Positions 28,880 through 37,974 of a stretch of DNA of 64,000 bases are shown piece after piece; positions within the stretch are counted from its first letter, which is position 1; every line of letters starts with the position of its first letter. The translations under genes were made by a program, and so were the position numbers. The stretch is taken from contig JBPBQV010000031.1 in NCBI GenBank assembly GCA_050955045.1, positions 62,001 through 126,000 on the forward strand. The letters are read 5' to 3'. The stretch is from Mucilaginibacter_A sp050955045 (GTDB lineage: Bacteria > Bacteroidota > Bacteroidia > Sphingobacteriales > Sphingobacteriaceae). The notes below the pieces were generated by a model, which was not told the DNA's origin, did no database searches, and saw only the letters and a program-made list of their open reading frames with translations.

Positions 28880-29569
28880 ATGAGCATTGCAGATAATATC
28901 AGTAACTTAAAAAAAGAAACCGAACATAGCAACGTAAAGCTGATTGCCGTTTCTAAAACCAAACCGGTTGAAGTTTTGCAGGAAGCATACAACGCTGGTC
29001 AGCGTATTTTTGGCGAAAACAACGTGCAGGAAATGGTTGAGAAACAGGCACAACTGCCCAAAGATATCGAATGGCACCTGATCGGGCATTTACAAACCAA
29101 TAAAGTAAAATATATTGCTTCTTTTATCAACCTAATTCATTCGGTTGACAGTATTAAATTGTTGCAGGAAATTGATAAGCAAGCAGCCAAAAACAAGCGC
29201 GTAATTGATTGTTTGTTGCAGATTTATATTGCTGATGAAGAAACCAAATTCGGTTTAGGTTTTGATGAAGCGATAGAATTGTTACGATCAGAAGAGTTTA
29301 CAGCTTTGCAACATATACGCATTGTTGGTTTGATGGGAATTGCCACCAACACAGAAAGTGAAAAGCAAATTAAAGATGAGTTTTACGAACTGCATACTTT
29401 TTTTGATGGTATAAAAACGAGTTTCTTTCGAAAAGAAGAATCTTTTAAAGAATTGTCCATTGGCATGTCTGCCGATTATAAAATTGCGATAGAACAAGGC
29501 AGCACAATGGTTCGGGTTGGAAGTTTGATTTTCGGCCAACGACTAATTCCGCACTGGAAAAATAATTAA
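28880..29569 (+). CDS. YggS-family pyridoxal phosphate homeostasis protein
   Basis: 229 residues, usual length. Proteins of this family bind PLP and keep vitamin B6 and amino acid pools in balance; they have no known catalysis. The PLP lysine lies in LIAVSKTKPVEVL, and FGENNVQEMVEK, WHLIGHLQTNKVKY and the C-terminal LSIGMSADYKIAIEQGSTMVRVG are diagnostic. It leads a short plus-strand pair with the GNAT gene, which begins four bases after its stop. A near-exact motif copy is in frame at 29115. Confidence 0.93.
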   Translation: MSIADNISNLKKETEHSNVKLIAVSKTKPVEVLQEAYNAGQRIFGENNVQEMVEKQAQLPKDIEWHLIGHLQTNKVKYIASFINLIHSVDSIKLLQEIDKQAAKNKRVIDCLLQIYIADEETKFGLGFDEAIELLRSEEFTALQHIRIVGLMGIATNTESEKQIKDEFYELHTFFDGIKTSFFRKEESFKELSIGMSADYKIAIEQGSTMVRVGSLIFGQRLIPHWKNN

Positions 29570-29573
29570 GCAA

Positions 29574-30059
29574 ATGAATTTACAGATAAGAGTAGCCAAA
29601 AAAGCAGATTGTCCACGATTAATGGAACTAATTGCCGAGCTGGCTTTGTTTGAAAAAGCACCCGAAGAAGTAACCGTAACTTTAGCAGAATTTGAAGATG
29701 CCGGTTTTGGAAATCAACCTGTGTGGAAAGCTTTTGTAGCTGAAGTCGATGGCTTTATAGTTGGTTTCGCTTTGTATTACATTCGTTATTCTACCTGGAA
29801 AGGTTGCAGAATGTATCTGGAAGATTTAATTATTACAGAAGCGTACCGAAGTAAAGGAATCGGGACGATCCTGATAAAAACACTGGTAAAAGAAGCATCG
29901 GAAAAAGGTTTCAGCGGTATGCTCTGGCAGGTCTTGGACTGGAACGAACCAGCCATCGGTTTTTACAAAAAGCTGAACGCTTCTTTTGATGCCGGCTGGA
30001 TTAATGTTTCACTCTCTAAAGAACAATTTTTCGACTTTGATTTATCAGATTTAGGCTGA
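29574..30059 (+). CDS. GNAT-family N-acetyltransferase
   Basis: 161 residues. The acetyl-CoA binding motif appears in YLEDLIITEAYRSKGIGTIL, and the protein resembles the diamine/spermidine acetyltransferase-like branch (ISTELALFEKAP region: LIAELALFEKAPEEV). The substrate cannot be assigned from sequence. It lies four bases after the yggS-like gene, so they are likely co-transcribed. An exact motif core lies in the coding region at 29886-29899 and a related one at 29978. Confidence 0.85.
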   Translation: MNLQIRVAKKADCPRLMELIAELALFEKAPEEVTVTLAEFEDAGFGNQPVWKAFVAEVDGFIVGFALYYIRYSTWKGCRMYLEDLIITEAYRSKGIGTILIKTLVKEASEKGFSGMLWQVLDWNEPAIGFYKKLNASFDAGWINVSLSKEQFFDFDLSDLG

Positions 30060-30079
30060 GAAATTAAATGTAACCGACG

Positions 30080-30177
30080 TTGTCATGCCGAATTTATTTC
30101 GGCATCTCACAGGAAATATAAGGAGTTAACAAGTTCAGAACTTTCTGATGAGATGCTGAAACAAGTTCAGCATAACA
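30080..30177. repeat. Dispersed palindromic repeat of Bacteroidota type
   Basis: Two imperfect palindromes (TGCCGAATTTATTTCGGCA and TGCTGAAACAAGTTCAGCA), each flanked by CTCA/TGAG-type bases, form a larger inverted repeat across about 40 bases. From memory, such GTCATGCTGAA-type units are common intergenic repeats in this phylum. They fill the 155-base gap between the GNAT and aspartate kinase genes. Confidence 0.7.
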
Positions 30178-30202
30178 AACCAGCAAACACAAAAATTATA
30201 TA

Positions 30203-30217
30203 GATAAAAACAGTATG
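30203..30217. repeat. Dispersed motif overlapping the aspartate kinase start codon
   Basis: GATAAAAACAGTATG contains the ATG start at 30215 of the aspartate kinase gene. The motif occupies the place where a ribosome binding site would be. Confidence 0.75.
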
Positions 30218-31477
30218 CAGGTTTTTAAATTTGGAGGCGCATCTGTAAAAGATGCAGCAGCAATCAAAAATTTATCAGAAATCGTCCGTAATTGTCAGGA
30301 AGCTGAATTGCTGATCGTGGTTTCTGCCATGGGAAAAACAACCAATGCGCTGGAAAAGTTGCACGCTGCTTATATCGATCAAACAGACGAAGCACAACAG
30401 ATTTTTGCAGCAATAAAATTGTTTCATCAGCAAATTATGGTGGAAGTGTTTGAACCGACGCATCCTGTTTTTGATGATGTAGCCAATACTTTTGTAGAAA
30501 TTGACTGGATTTTAGAAGAAGAACCGCAGGATGACCGCGATTATATTTATGATCAGCTGGTTTCTATCGGCGAACTGGTTTCCTCGCGTATTGTTACCGC
30601 TTTTTTGCAACAATCAAGCATTAAAAGTAGTTGGCTGGATGCGCGCAGTTACATTCAAACGGATAATACTTACCGCGAAGGCTTGGTAGATTGGGAAAAA
30701 ACGAGTGCAGCCATTCGCCAAGATATTCCGGAATTGTTGCAGCAAAACGTGTTGGTAACGCAAGGGTTTTTGGGCGGCACTTCCGAAAATTATACCACCA
30801 CTTTGGGCCGCGAAGGTTCTGATTATTCGGCCGCCATTTTTGCTTCCTGCTTAAATGCAGCTTCGGTAACGATTTGGAAAGATGTAGCCGGCGTTTTTAA
30901 TGCTGATCCGAAACGTTTCAAGGATATTGTTAAATTCGATCAGCTTTCTTATGCCGAAGCGATGGAAATGGCTTATTATGGAGCGAGTATCATTCACCCA
31001 AAAACCATTCAGCCGCTGCAAAATGCCGGAATTCCTTTATTGGTGAAACCGTTTTTATCCCCGCAGGAAAACGGAACGATAATTAATACGGAAGAATTGC
31101 CGGTTACCGTTCCTATTATTATTGTAAAACATCACCAGGTTTTGGTTTCGGTTTCTTCTAAAGATCATGCTTTTATCACCGAAAATCATTTAAGCGAAAT
31201 TTATAAAATGTTGGCAGCACTTCATATCAAAGTAAACCTGATGCAGAATTCGGCTTTGAGTTTTACTTTCTGTATCGATTTTGATGCCTTCAAGTTTGAA
31301 GCTTTATTACAGCAGTTAAAACCTGTTTTTCATTATAAATACAATACCGAAACCACATTAATTACAGTTCGGCATTACCAGCTTGCTTTGTTGCAGGAAT
31401 TATCAGCCGGGAAAACGATTTTGCTGGAACAATTGAGCAGAAATACAGCGCAATTACTAATTAAAGCTGAAAGTTAA
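30215..31477 (+). CDS. Aspartate kinase (monofunctional)
   Basis: 420 residues. It phosphorylates aspartate, the first step to lysine, threonine, methionine and diaminopimelate. The N terminus MQVFKFGGASVKD gives the KFGG ATP/substrate loop; TTLGREGSDYSAA and WKDVAGVFNADPK are kinase signatures. A C-terminal ACT-like part (about 305-380) is short, with only weak resemblance to a full double-ACT regulatory region, so feedback control may differ from LysC. The gene overlaps the convergent Sfp-type gene by 17 bases at its end. Confidence 0.93.
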   Translation: MQVFKFGGASVKDAAAIKNLSEIVRNCQEAELLIVVSAMGKTTNALEKLHAAYIDQTDEAQQIFAAIKLFHQQIMVEVFEPTHPVFDDVANTFVEIDWILEEEPQDDRDYIYDQLVSIGELVSSRIVTAFLQQSSIKSSWLDARSYIQTDNTYREGLVDWEKTSAAIRQDIPELLQQNVLVTQGFLGGTSENYTTTLGREGSDYSAAIFASCLNAASVTIWKDVAGVFNADPKRFKDIVKFDQLSYAEAMEMAYYGASIIHPKTIQPLQNAGIPLLVKPFLSPQENGTIINTEELPVTVPIIIVKHHQVLVSVSSKDHAFITENHLSEIYKMLAALHIKVNLMQNSALSFTFCIDFDAFKFEALLQQLKPVFHYKYNTETTLITVRHYQLALLQELSAGKTILLEQLSRNTAQLLIKAES

Positions 31478-32204
31478 AAAACTGCAATGCTGTTTTTACC
31501 GAGTTAAAAGTTACGCTGGCTACATGGTTTTCATCAACTTTAAAACTGAAAGTTTGCCAGTTTTCTGCGGAGCCAGTAATGGCTGCGGGATTTAAATGAA
31601 TACCATCAAGTGCCGGAATTAGTGCCAAATCATCTACCAAACCTTTTCCGGTTGCTTTCAGCAAACTTTCTTTACGCGTCCATAATTTATAAAAGCTTTG
31701 GTAAGGACAATCGGTATTTTTGATAAAACAAATTTCCTCCGGACTAAAACTTAGCGACAACATATTTTGCCAGGTAAAAGCAGTATTCATCTGCTCCACA
31801 TCAATACCAACCGAAATATCTGCAATCACAATTAAAACCCAGTCTCCGGAATGAGAAACGTTAAAATGCAGACTTGAAAACGGATTTTCGATAACCGCTT
31901 TTTTGTGCTGATCAACCTGGAAACGAATTTCTTTTGGGTTGATTCCGATATATCTGCCTAACAAAATACGTAAAACAGCTTTACTGATGATGCGCTGGTT
32001 GCGATCGTTTTCCTGCTGATAACGCTTGATTTTTTCCATCTCCTGTGTTTGAAGCAAGGATTTTAACTCATTCAGATTAGCCATGAAAGAGGAAATTTGT
32101 ATTTGCCAGACAGTAATCTGTTTAAAATCTGTGTAAATTGCTGTTGCTGCTGCTTTCCAATCAGGTTCATTAAAATTTTTCATGGAGATATAACCTTCCG
32201 CCAT
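31461..32204 (-). CDS. 4'-phosphopantetheinyl transferase (Sfp type)
   Basis: 247 residues, the usual length for Sfp-type enzymes. It moves phosphopantetheine from CoA to a serine of carrier proteins. The magnesium motif GIDVEQM and the downstream FYKLWTRKESLLKATGKGL are the two family signatures. The broad-specificity Sfp type fits activation of a secondary-metabolite carrier, and the Pls-like NRPS at 839-4795 needs exactly this; the link is inference since the genes are 27 kb apart. An exact motif core lies at 31487, close to the stop. Confidence 0.9.
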   Translation of the reverse strand: MAEGYISMKNFNEPDWKAAATAIYTDFKQITVWQIQISSFMANLNELKSLLQTQEMEKIKRYQQENDRNQRIISKAVLRILLGRYIGINPKEIRFQVDQHKKAVIENPFSSLHFNVSHSGDWVLIVIADISVGIDVEQMNTAFTWQNMLSLSFSPEEICFIKNTDCPYQSFYKLWTRKESLLKATGKGLVDDLALIPALDGIHLNPAAITGSAENWQTFSFKVDENHVASVTFNSVKTALQFFNFQL

Positions 32205-32336
32205 CAGCTTTAATTTAATATTTTATAAATAAAGTATTTGTAAATAGTTGCCAGATTTGTTGCTAAATTTCTTAAAATTACAAAAAACAATAAACTTAAA
32301 ACTTTAACTGTTGTTAAACCCAAAAAACACAAAGCT

Positions 32337-32783
32337 ATGAGTATTAAAAAAGATTTGTTGAAAAAGACAAAAGAGTACGCAGACCAAGCGAAAGAATACG
32401 CAAAAGACCACGCAAAAGATTATGCAGAATATGCAAAAGGCTACGCAAAAGATAAAGCGAAAGATTATTCTGCTGAAGCAAAAAGCTATGCTAAAGATAA
32501 AACTGGCAACAATAATTCAGCAGCTGTAGCTATTGCTTTAATTGGCGGTTTGGTTTTAGGTGCAGCTCTAGGTGTTTTGTTTGCTCCGGAAGCAGGTACA
32601 GATACCAGAAGCAACTTAGGTACTTCTTTACAGGAATTTGGAAATACAGTTGCTGATAAAGCACAACAAGGTAAAGAAGCAATTACTACTTTAAAAGATA
32701 AAGCAGTTGATGCTGTAAAATCTAAATTAGGCGAAGGTGCTGAAGGTGAAGATGCTGATATTGATCATCCATCTTTCAGCTAA
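32337..32783 (+). CDS. YtxH-domain protein with lysine-rich repeats
   Basis: 148 residues. The N-terminal third is a charged helix with repeats of YAKDxAKDYA type, followed by a single hydrophobic segment (AVAIALIGGLVLGAALGVLFAPEAG) that matches the YtxH pattern with its conserved APxxG, and a charged tail. Such proteins are membrane-associated and often stress-induced, function unknown. It diverges from the Sfp-type gene and ends at a hairpin terminator. Confidence 0.82.
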   Translation: MSIKKDLLKKTKEYADQAKEYAKDHAKDYAEYAKGYAKDKAKDYSAEAKSYAKDKTGNNNSAAVAIALIGGLVLGAALGVLFAPEAGTDTRSNLGTSLQEFGNTVADKAQQGKEAITTLKDKAVDAVKSKLGEGAEGEDADIDHPSFS

Positions 32784-32808
32784 AACTGATTCAAGTTTTT
32801 GTTTGATA

Positions 32809-32844
32809 AAAGAAGCTATCTGTTGCAAAACAGGTAGCTTCTTT
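32809..32844 (+). terminator. Terminator after YtxH gene, motif-derived
   Basis: AAAGAAGCTATCTGTT and AACAGGTAGCTTCTTT pair around a GCAA loop, followed by GTTTAAT. The left arm starts within GATAAAAGAAGCTATC, a one-base-inserted variant of the dispersed motif. Confidence 0.82.
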
Positions 32845-32862
32845 GTTTAATATCATATTTTT

Positions 32863-32896
32863 GCTGTCATTTCGATCCGAAGGGAGAAATGACAGC
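32863..32896. repeat. Inverted repeat of the GTCATTTC type
   Basis: GCTGTCATTTC and GAAATGACAGC flank GATCCGAAGGGA. This resembles intergenic palindromes seen in Bacteroidota genomes and may end panB transcription from the other strand. Confidence 0.6.
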
Positions 32897-32918
32897 ACAG
32901 CTGAATAAACCACTCGAA

Positions 32919-33734
32919 TCAATACTGCTCCTTTTCTCCAGGAAAATCTTTTGATTTTACATCCGCAATATAGTTTTTTACGGCACCGCTCATTTCCTCA
33001 AACAAGTTTAAATACTGGCGCAAGAAACGCGGTTTAAAACCTTTGTTTAAACCCAGCATATCGTGGATAACCAAAACTTGTCCGTCGCAACCGCCGCCAG
33101 CACCAATTCCTATTGTCGGGATCGTTAAAGAATCCGTTACTTCCTGAGCCAATTTTGCCGGAATTTTTTCCAGAACGATGCCAAAACAACCAACTTCCTG
33201 CAACGCTAAAGCATCCGTTTTAAGCTTGTTGGCTTCGGCTTCTTCTTTTGCCCGAACGGTATAAGTTCCGAATTTATAAATCGATTGCGGCGTTAAACCC
33301 AAATGCCCCATCACTGGGATTCCGGCTGCCAGAATTCGAACCACAGATTCTACGATCTCCGTTCCGCCTTCCATTTTTACGGCATGTGCACCGGCTTCTT
33401 TCATAATCCGGATAGCCGAATTTAAAGCTTCTTTAGAATTTCCCTGGTAAGAACCAAAAGGCAGATCAACCACTACCAGCGCTTTTTTGGCTGCCCGAAC
33501 CACGGAAGAAGCATGATAAATCATCTGATCCAACGTTATTGGCAGCGTAGTTTCGTGTCCGGCCATCACATTGGAAGCCGAATCTCCAACTAAAATCACA
33601 TCTATTCCGGCATCTTCTACCACACTGGCCATCGAAAAATCGTAAGCGGTAAGCATAGCAATTTTCTCGCCACGTTGCTTCATTTCCTGCAAAGTATTGG
33701 TGGTTACGCGTTTAACTTCTTTATTTACAGACAT
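32919..33734 (-). CDS. panB: 3-methyl-2-oxobutanoate hydroxymethyltransferase
   Basis: 271 residues from the ATG at 33734 (MSVNKEVKRVT); an in-frame ATG 48 codons upstream would add an unrelated extension, so the inner start is chosen to match family length. It catalyses the first committed step to pantothenate, hence CoA. Visible motifs: MLTAYDFSMASVVEDAGID, ILVGDSASNVMAGHETTLP, VKMEGG and TIGIGAGGGCDGQVLVIHD. The pathway product is the source of the phosphopantetheine used by the Sfp-type enzyme nearby, although that may be coincidence. Confidence 0.95.
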   Translation of the reverse strand: MSVNKEVKRVTTNTLQEMKQRGEKIAMLTAYDFSMASVVEDAGIDVILVGDSASNVMAGHETTLPITLDQMIYHASSVVRAAKKALVVVDLPFGSYQGNSKEALNSAIRIMKEAGAHAVKMEGGTEIVESVVRILAAGIPVMGHLGLTPQSIYKFGTYTVRAKEEAEANKLKTDALALQEVGCFGIVLEKIPAKLAQEVTDSLTIPTIGIGAGGGCDGQVLVIHDMLGLNKGFKPRFLRQYLNLFEEMSGAVKNYIADVKSKDFPGEKEQY

Positions 33735-33932
33735 CTTTTTACTGCTTTTTAAACGCTGTAAATGTAGAATAACCGTTCGTAAATTCGTTAAATTGGCTTC
33801 TAAAAATCCAACAGAAAAACTACCTTTGTCTCCTGTGAATACAGAAGTGCTTTTTCTCTCCTTTCCTGCCTTTTTCACAATTAGTTTTTCTTCGGAAAAC
33901 GTTTCTTTTATCCACCTTTTTTTTGAAATAAC

Positions 33933-35045
33933 ATGACTAACTTCACCAAACTTCCGGCAGTTTTATTACTGGCCGACGGTACTGTTTACCATGGAAAAGC
34001 TGCCGGAAAAATCGGTACAACTGTGGGCGAAATCTGTTTTAACACCGGCATGACGGGTTATCAGGAAATTTTTACCGATCCTTCTTACTTCGGTCAGATT
34101 ATGGTAACCACCAATGCACATATCGGTAATTATGGTATCCATCATGATGAAACAGAATCCGGACAAATACAAATTGCCGGATTGGTTTGTAAAAATTACA
34201 ACATCCAATACAGTCGTAAAGAAGCAGATTTATCGATTCAGGATTATTTCCAGGAACAAAACATCGTTTCGATTTCTGATATTGATACCCGCGAACTGGT
34301 GCGCCATATCCGCGATAAGGGTGCGATGAACGCCATTATTTCTTCGGAGATTTTAGATTTGGATGAACTGAAAGCAAAACTGGCAGAAGTGCCGTCAATG
34401 GATGGATTGGAACTTTCGTCACAGGTTTCTACTAACGAAACGTATGATATTGGTGATGAAAATTCCAAATATCGCGTAGCCGTTTTAGATTTAGGTGTGA
34501 AGAAAAACATTTTGCGTAATTTTTCGGAACGTGGTGTTTTTGCCCGGGTTTTTCCATCCTACACTACTTTTGAGGAAATGCAGGAATTTGCGCCGGATGG
34601 TTACTTTATTTCTAACGGTCCCGGCGATCCGGCCGCGATGGATTATGCCATTAATACTGTAAAAAACATTCTGGAAGCGGATAAACCGATGTTTGGTATT
34701 TGCCTTGGTCATCAGTTGCTGGCTTTGGCCAATGACATCCCGACCGAAAAAATGTTTAACGGGCACCGCGGGATCAATCATCCGGTAAAAAATATCATTA
34801 AAGATCATTGCGAAGTTACTTCGCAAAATCATGGTTTTGGTGTGGTGCAGGCTGCCGTTCGCAACTCCGACAAAGTAGAAATTACGCATATCAACCTGAA
34901 TGATAATTCGATTGAAGGTATTCGTGTAAAAGGTAAAAACGCATTTTCGGTACAATATCACCCGGAAGCTTCTCCCGGCCCGCATGATTCACGTTATCTG
35001 TTTGATGATTTCGTGGAAATGATGGGGAAATCAGAAGAAGTATAA
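33933..35045 (+). CDS. carA: Carbamoyl phosphate synthase small subunit
   Basis: 370 residues, the normal length. This glutaminase subunit feeds ammonia to CarB for pyrimidine and arginine synthesis. The N-terminal domain begins LLLADGTVYHGKAAG; the class I amidotransferase triad is seen as Cys257 in FGICLGHQ and the His/Glu of QYHPEASPGPHDS. No carB is adjacent in this window. The gene diverges from panB. Confidence 0.95.
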   Translation: MTNFTKLPAVLLLADGTVYHGKAAGKIGTTVGEICFNTGMTGYQEIFTDPSYFGQIMVTTNAHIGNYGIHHDETESGQIQIAGLVCKNYNIQYSRKEADLSIQDYFQEQNIVSISDIDTRELVRHIRDKGAMNAIISSEILDLDELKAKLAEVPSMDGLELSSQVSTNETYDIGDENSKYRVAVLDLGVKKNILRNFSERGVFARVFPSYTTFEEMQEFAPDGYFISNGPGDPAAMDYAINTVKNILEADKPMFGICLGHQLLALANDIPTEKMFNGHRGINHPVKNIIKDHCEVTSQNHGFGVVQAAVRNSDKVEITHINLNDNSIEGIRVKGKNAFSVQYHPEASPGPHDSRYLFDDFVEMMGKSEEV

Positions 35046-35184
35046 AATTTAGTTGATTTATAGAAAGGCTGCCTGTAATAAGGTGGTCTTTTTTGTTGAA
35101 GCTGTTTTTATAGGGATAAAAGTTTATATTAGATTGGAAGACCGAATACAAATCCGGACTAGTAGGGCTTAATATATAGCGTTA

Positions 35185-35673
35185 TCAAGAAATAGAAACC
35201 ATATAAAACCTTACAATTTTCCAAGTACCTCTTTCAAGTTTAAGTAGATAAACCGTTTCACTTGCAGCTTCAGGATCAGAGTAATGATTAACCGAACAAA
35301 TTACCATTTTACCGTCAGCCGAATATATTACAGGTGAGAATGCTACAAATGGTTCGTTTGTTTTGGTAGTAAAAGGATGCTTGCCTATATTAGAAGTTAA
35401 ATGAGTATTTTTTAAAGTATCAATTCTAATTTGATTAAAAAATACGTCACATCCTTGAATTATGCCGTCTCCATACCACTTGTTTGACATAGTTTTTTTG
35501 AAATCAACTTTTAACAGGGTTTCCGTTGAAGTTTGATGATGCACTGATACGTCATCGGGAATTCCTAATTCACTAATCAGATTTCTGTAAACATTCATGT
35601 CATTTTTCTGAAGCAATGATGATCTGTAGTTGAATGATAAAACAAAAAAACATAGTAGGATTAAATTCTTCAT
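35185..35673 (-). CDS. Hypothetical secreted protein
   Basis: 162 residues. A hydrophobic N terminus (MKNLILLCFFVLSFNYRSSL) looks like a signal peptide, although the cleavage site is unclear. The rest contains two short beta-rich stretches ending in ETVYLLKLERGTWKIVRFY, a pattern of small beta-sandwich or Cys-poor periplasmic proteins. No family is recognised. It lies alone between carA and purB, converging on carA. Confidence 0.6.
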   Translation of the reverse strand: MKNLILLCFFVLSFNYRSSLLQKNDMNVYRNLISELGIPDDVSVHHQTSTETLLKVDFKKTMSNKWYGDGIIQGCDVFFNQIRIDTLKNTHLTSNIGKHPFTTKTNEPFVAFSPVIYSADGKMVICSVNHYSDPEAASETVYLLKLERGTWKIVRFYMVSIS

Positions 35674-35780
35674 GGACGTGCTTTTTGTCTTTTTATGCTA
35701 AAGTTGCCATTTTTTTCGTTTATGACAATGCTATTAATACAGTTTTGATATCCTGTAATAAACTATACCACTCTGCTGTT

Positions 35781-35826
35781 CGGGATTTGCAATCACGATC
35801 TTCGAGCTAAGGATTTTTAATTCCTT
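35781..35826. repeat. Possible REP-type palindromes
   Basis: CGGGATTTGCAATCACG and AAGGATTTTTAATTCCTT are adjacent small palindromes of the ATTTGCAAT and ATTTTTAAT type, resembling repeats linked to RAYT transposases in this phylum. No transposase is nearby. The rest of 35674-35987 shows a single-mismatch motif copy at 35898-35912 and the purB promoter box. Confidence 0.35.
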
Positions 35827-35955
35827 CTCTCAAAAAAAGTTAAAAAACTAAAGTCGTACAATTTATACAGCTTTATTTATAATCTCAACTTTTGCACGAT
35901 AATAGAAGCATCAGGATTATCATTTATTAGTTACTATAAAGTTTGTTGTAATTTT

Positions 35956-35963
35956 TACTTTTG
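35956..35963 (+). promoter_or_regulatory. Candidate -7 box for purB
   Basis: TACTTTTG fits TAnnTTTG and lies 25 bases before the purB start. The -33 element is not clear. Confidence 0.5.
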
Positions 35964-35987
35964 CGGCTTAAAGTTTAAACTAGCAAT

Positions 35988-37331
35988 ATGCCTTTATCTC
36001 CGCTTTCTGCTATTTCGCCTGTTGATGGCCGCTACTATTTGGCAACCAACCAATTAAGCAGTTATTTTTCTGAAGCCGCACTTATCAAATTTAGGGTTTA
36101 TGTAGAAGTAGAATATTTCATTCAGCTTTGCCAGCTGCCTTTGCCTCAACTTAAAAACTTCCCGACAAAAGTTTACACCGATTTACGGAAGATTTATTTA
36201 GATTTTAATGAGGAAGATGCTTCAGCGATTAAAGAAATTGAGAAAACAACCAACCATGATGTAAAAGCGGTAGAATATTTTTTAAAAAACCAGTTCGACC
36301 AGCTCGGTTTAGCAGAGTTTAAAGAGTTTATCCATTTCGGCCTAACTTCTCAGGATATTAACAACACAGCGATTCCGCATTCATTCAAACTGGCTGTGGA
36401 TGAACAATACCGGCCAGCAATCATTGCAATTATTGATCAGTTAAAAATACTGGCAGAAGAATGGAAAAACGTTTCTATGTTGGCCAGAACACACGGACAG
36501 CCAGCTTCGCCAACCCGCTTAGGCAAAGAAATCCTGGTTTTTGCAGAACGCTTGGATGAACAAATGCAATTGCTTGGCCATATTCCGTTTGCGGCTAAAT
36601 TTGGCGGCGCAACGGGCAATTTCAACGCACATCATGTGGCTTATCCAAACATCGACTGGAAAGCTTTTGGAAATACTTTTGTAAATGATACTTTGGGTTT
36701 GAGCCGATCGCAATACACTACACAGATTGAACATTACGATCATTTTGCTGCACATTGCGATAATTTGAAACGGATCAACACGATTTTGATCGATCTGAAC
36801 CGCGATATCTGGACGTACATTTCCATCAATTACTTCAAACAAAAAATTAAAGCTGGCGAAGTTGGTTCATCAGCGATGCCGCATAAAGTTAACCCGATTG
36901 ATTTTGAAAATTCCGAAGGAAATTTAGGAATAGCGAATGCTTTGTTTGAGCATCTGGCGGCCAAATTACCCATTTCCCGTTTACAGCGAGATTTAACAGA
37001 TTCTACTGTTTTGCGCAATATTGGTGTTCCTTTCGCGCATACCATCATCGCTTTTAAATCCATTGTAAAAGGTTTGAATAAACTGGTGCTAAACGAAGCA
37101 GCAATTCATGCAGATTTGGAAGATAACTGGGTTGTTGTGGCAGAAGCCATTCAAACTGTTTTACGGCGCGAAGGTTACCCAAACCCATACGAAGCTTTGA
37201 AAGAATTAACACGCGTGAGCGGAAAAGTTAACGAACATACTATTGCAAATTTTGTTAACCAGTTAGATATTTCGGAAGAATTGAAACAGGAATTAAATCG
37301 CATTACACCTTTTAATTATACCGGTATTTAA
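35988..37331 (+). CDS. purB: Adenylosuccinate lyase
   Basis: 447 residues. It acts twice in purine synthesis, splitting fumarate from SAICAR and from adenylosuccinate. The fumarase/aspartase superfamily signature GSSAMPHKVNPIDFEN carries the catalytic serine near residues 294-295; the N terminus LSPLSAISPVDGRYY and MLARTHGQPASPTRLGKE with its His are typical of the PurB branch close to the E. coli enzyme. It is followed by a single motif copy at 37363 and then nfu. Confidence 0.95.
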   Translation: MPLSPLSAISPVDGRYYLATNQLSSYFSEAALIKFRVYVEVEYFIQLCQLPLPQLKNFPTKVYTDLRKIYLDFNEEDASAIKEIEKTTNHDVKAVEYFLKNQFDQLGLAEFKEFIHFGLTSQDINNTAIPHSFKLAVDEQYRPAIIAIIDQLKILAEEWKNVSMLARTHGQPASPTRLGKEILVFAERLDEQMQLLGHIPFAAKFGGATGNFNAHHVAYPNIDWKAFGNTFVNDTLGLSRSQYTTQIEHYDHFAAHCDNLKRINTILIDLNRDIWTYISINYFKQKIKAGEVGSSAMPHKVNPIDFENSEGNLGIANALFEHLAAKLPISRLQRDLTDSTVLRNIGVPFAHTIIAFKSIVKGLNKLVLNEAAIHADLEDNWVVVAEAIQTVLRREGYPNPYEALKELTRVSGKVNEHTIANFVNQLDISEELKQELNRITPFNYTGI

Positions 37332-37362
37332 GCTGAAAGTCAACAAGCCGTAAAAAAGTACC

Positions 37363-37377
37363 GATAAAAGAAGCATT
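37363..37377. repeat. Dispersed motif copy (GAAG type) between purB and nfu-like gene
   Basis: GATAAAAGAAGCATT is unpaired, 32 bases after the purB stop. Confidence 0.72.
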
Positions 37378-37425
37378 GCACAAAAGCCTGTTTTATATTA
37401 GTAATTTTATAAAAAATAGAACGTC

Positions 37426-37974
37426 ATGAATATCAATGTATATACTGAAAGCACGCCGAACCCGGCCACAATGAAGTTTATTGTAAACAAATTGTTAATT
37501 AACGGAAGTGCTGATTTTGCGACTGTAGAAAGTGCAGAAAAATCTGCTTTTGCAAAAGAATTGTTTAAGTTTTCGTTTGTAAACGGTGTGTTTTTCGCCA
37601 GTAATTTTGTTACGGTTACCAAAACCGAAGGTTCTGACTGGAACGATCTGGAACCGATTTTAAAAGAATTTGTAAAAGGTGCAGTTGAATCTGAATTAAG
37701 CGTTCAGGAAAAAGAACAGGAAGTTGTTGCTTTTGAAGGCGATGATGCCGAAATCAAAATTCAGCAGATTTTGCATGATTATGTTCGTCCGGCTGTAGAG
37801 CAGGATGGCGGCGCCATTACTTACAAATCTTTCGAAGATGGCGTGGTAACTGTTGAATTGCGTGGTTCTTGCAGTGGTTGTCCATCATCAACCATCACTT
37901 TAAAATCAGGTATTGAAAGTTTATTGAAACGTATGGTTCCGGAAGTTACGGAAGTGGTTTCTGAGGCCTTGTAG
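37426..37974 (+). CDS. NifU-like Fe-S cluster carrier (Nfu type)
   Basis: 182 residues. An N-terminal Nfu domain (YTESTPNPATMKF ... GVFFASNFVTVTK) is followed by a C-terminal NifU domain with VRPAVEQDGGAI and the cluster-binding pair Cys149/Cys152 in GSCSGCPS. Such proteins hand assembled Fe-S clusters to apo-enzymes. The gene ends KRMVPEVTEVVSEAL. Its last 60 bases plus terminator are duplicated, in degraded form, about 890 bases downstream (38803-38922). Confidence 0.92.
   Translation: MNINVYTESTPNPATMKFIVNKLLINGSADFATVESAEKSAFAKELFKFSFVNGVFFASNFVTVTKTEGSDWNDLEPILKEFVKGAVESELSVQEKEQEVVAFEGDDAEIKIQQILHDYVRPAVEQDGGAITYKSFEDGVVTVELRGSCSGCPSSTITLKSGIESLLKRMVPEVTEVVSEAL

Noticed and set aside
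32919..33878. A 319-residue reading of panB starting at 33878
   Set aside because: The extra N terminus has no PanB-like sequence; the ATG at 33734 fits family length and leaves room for promoters of panB and carA.
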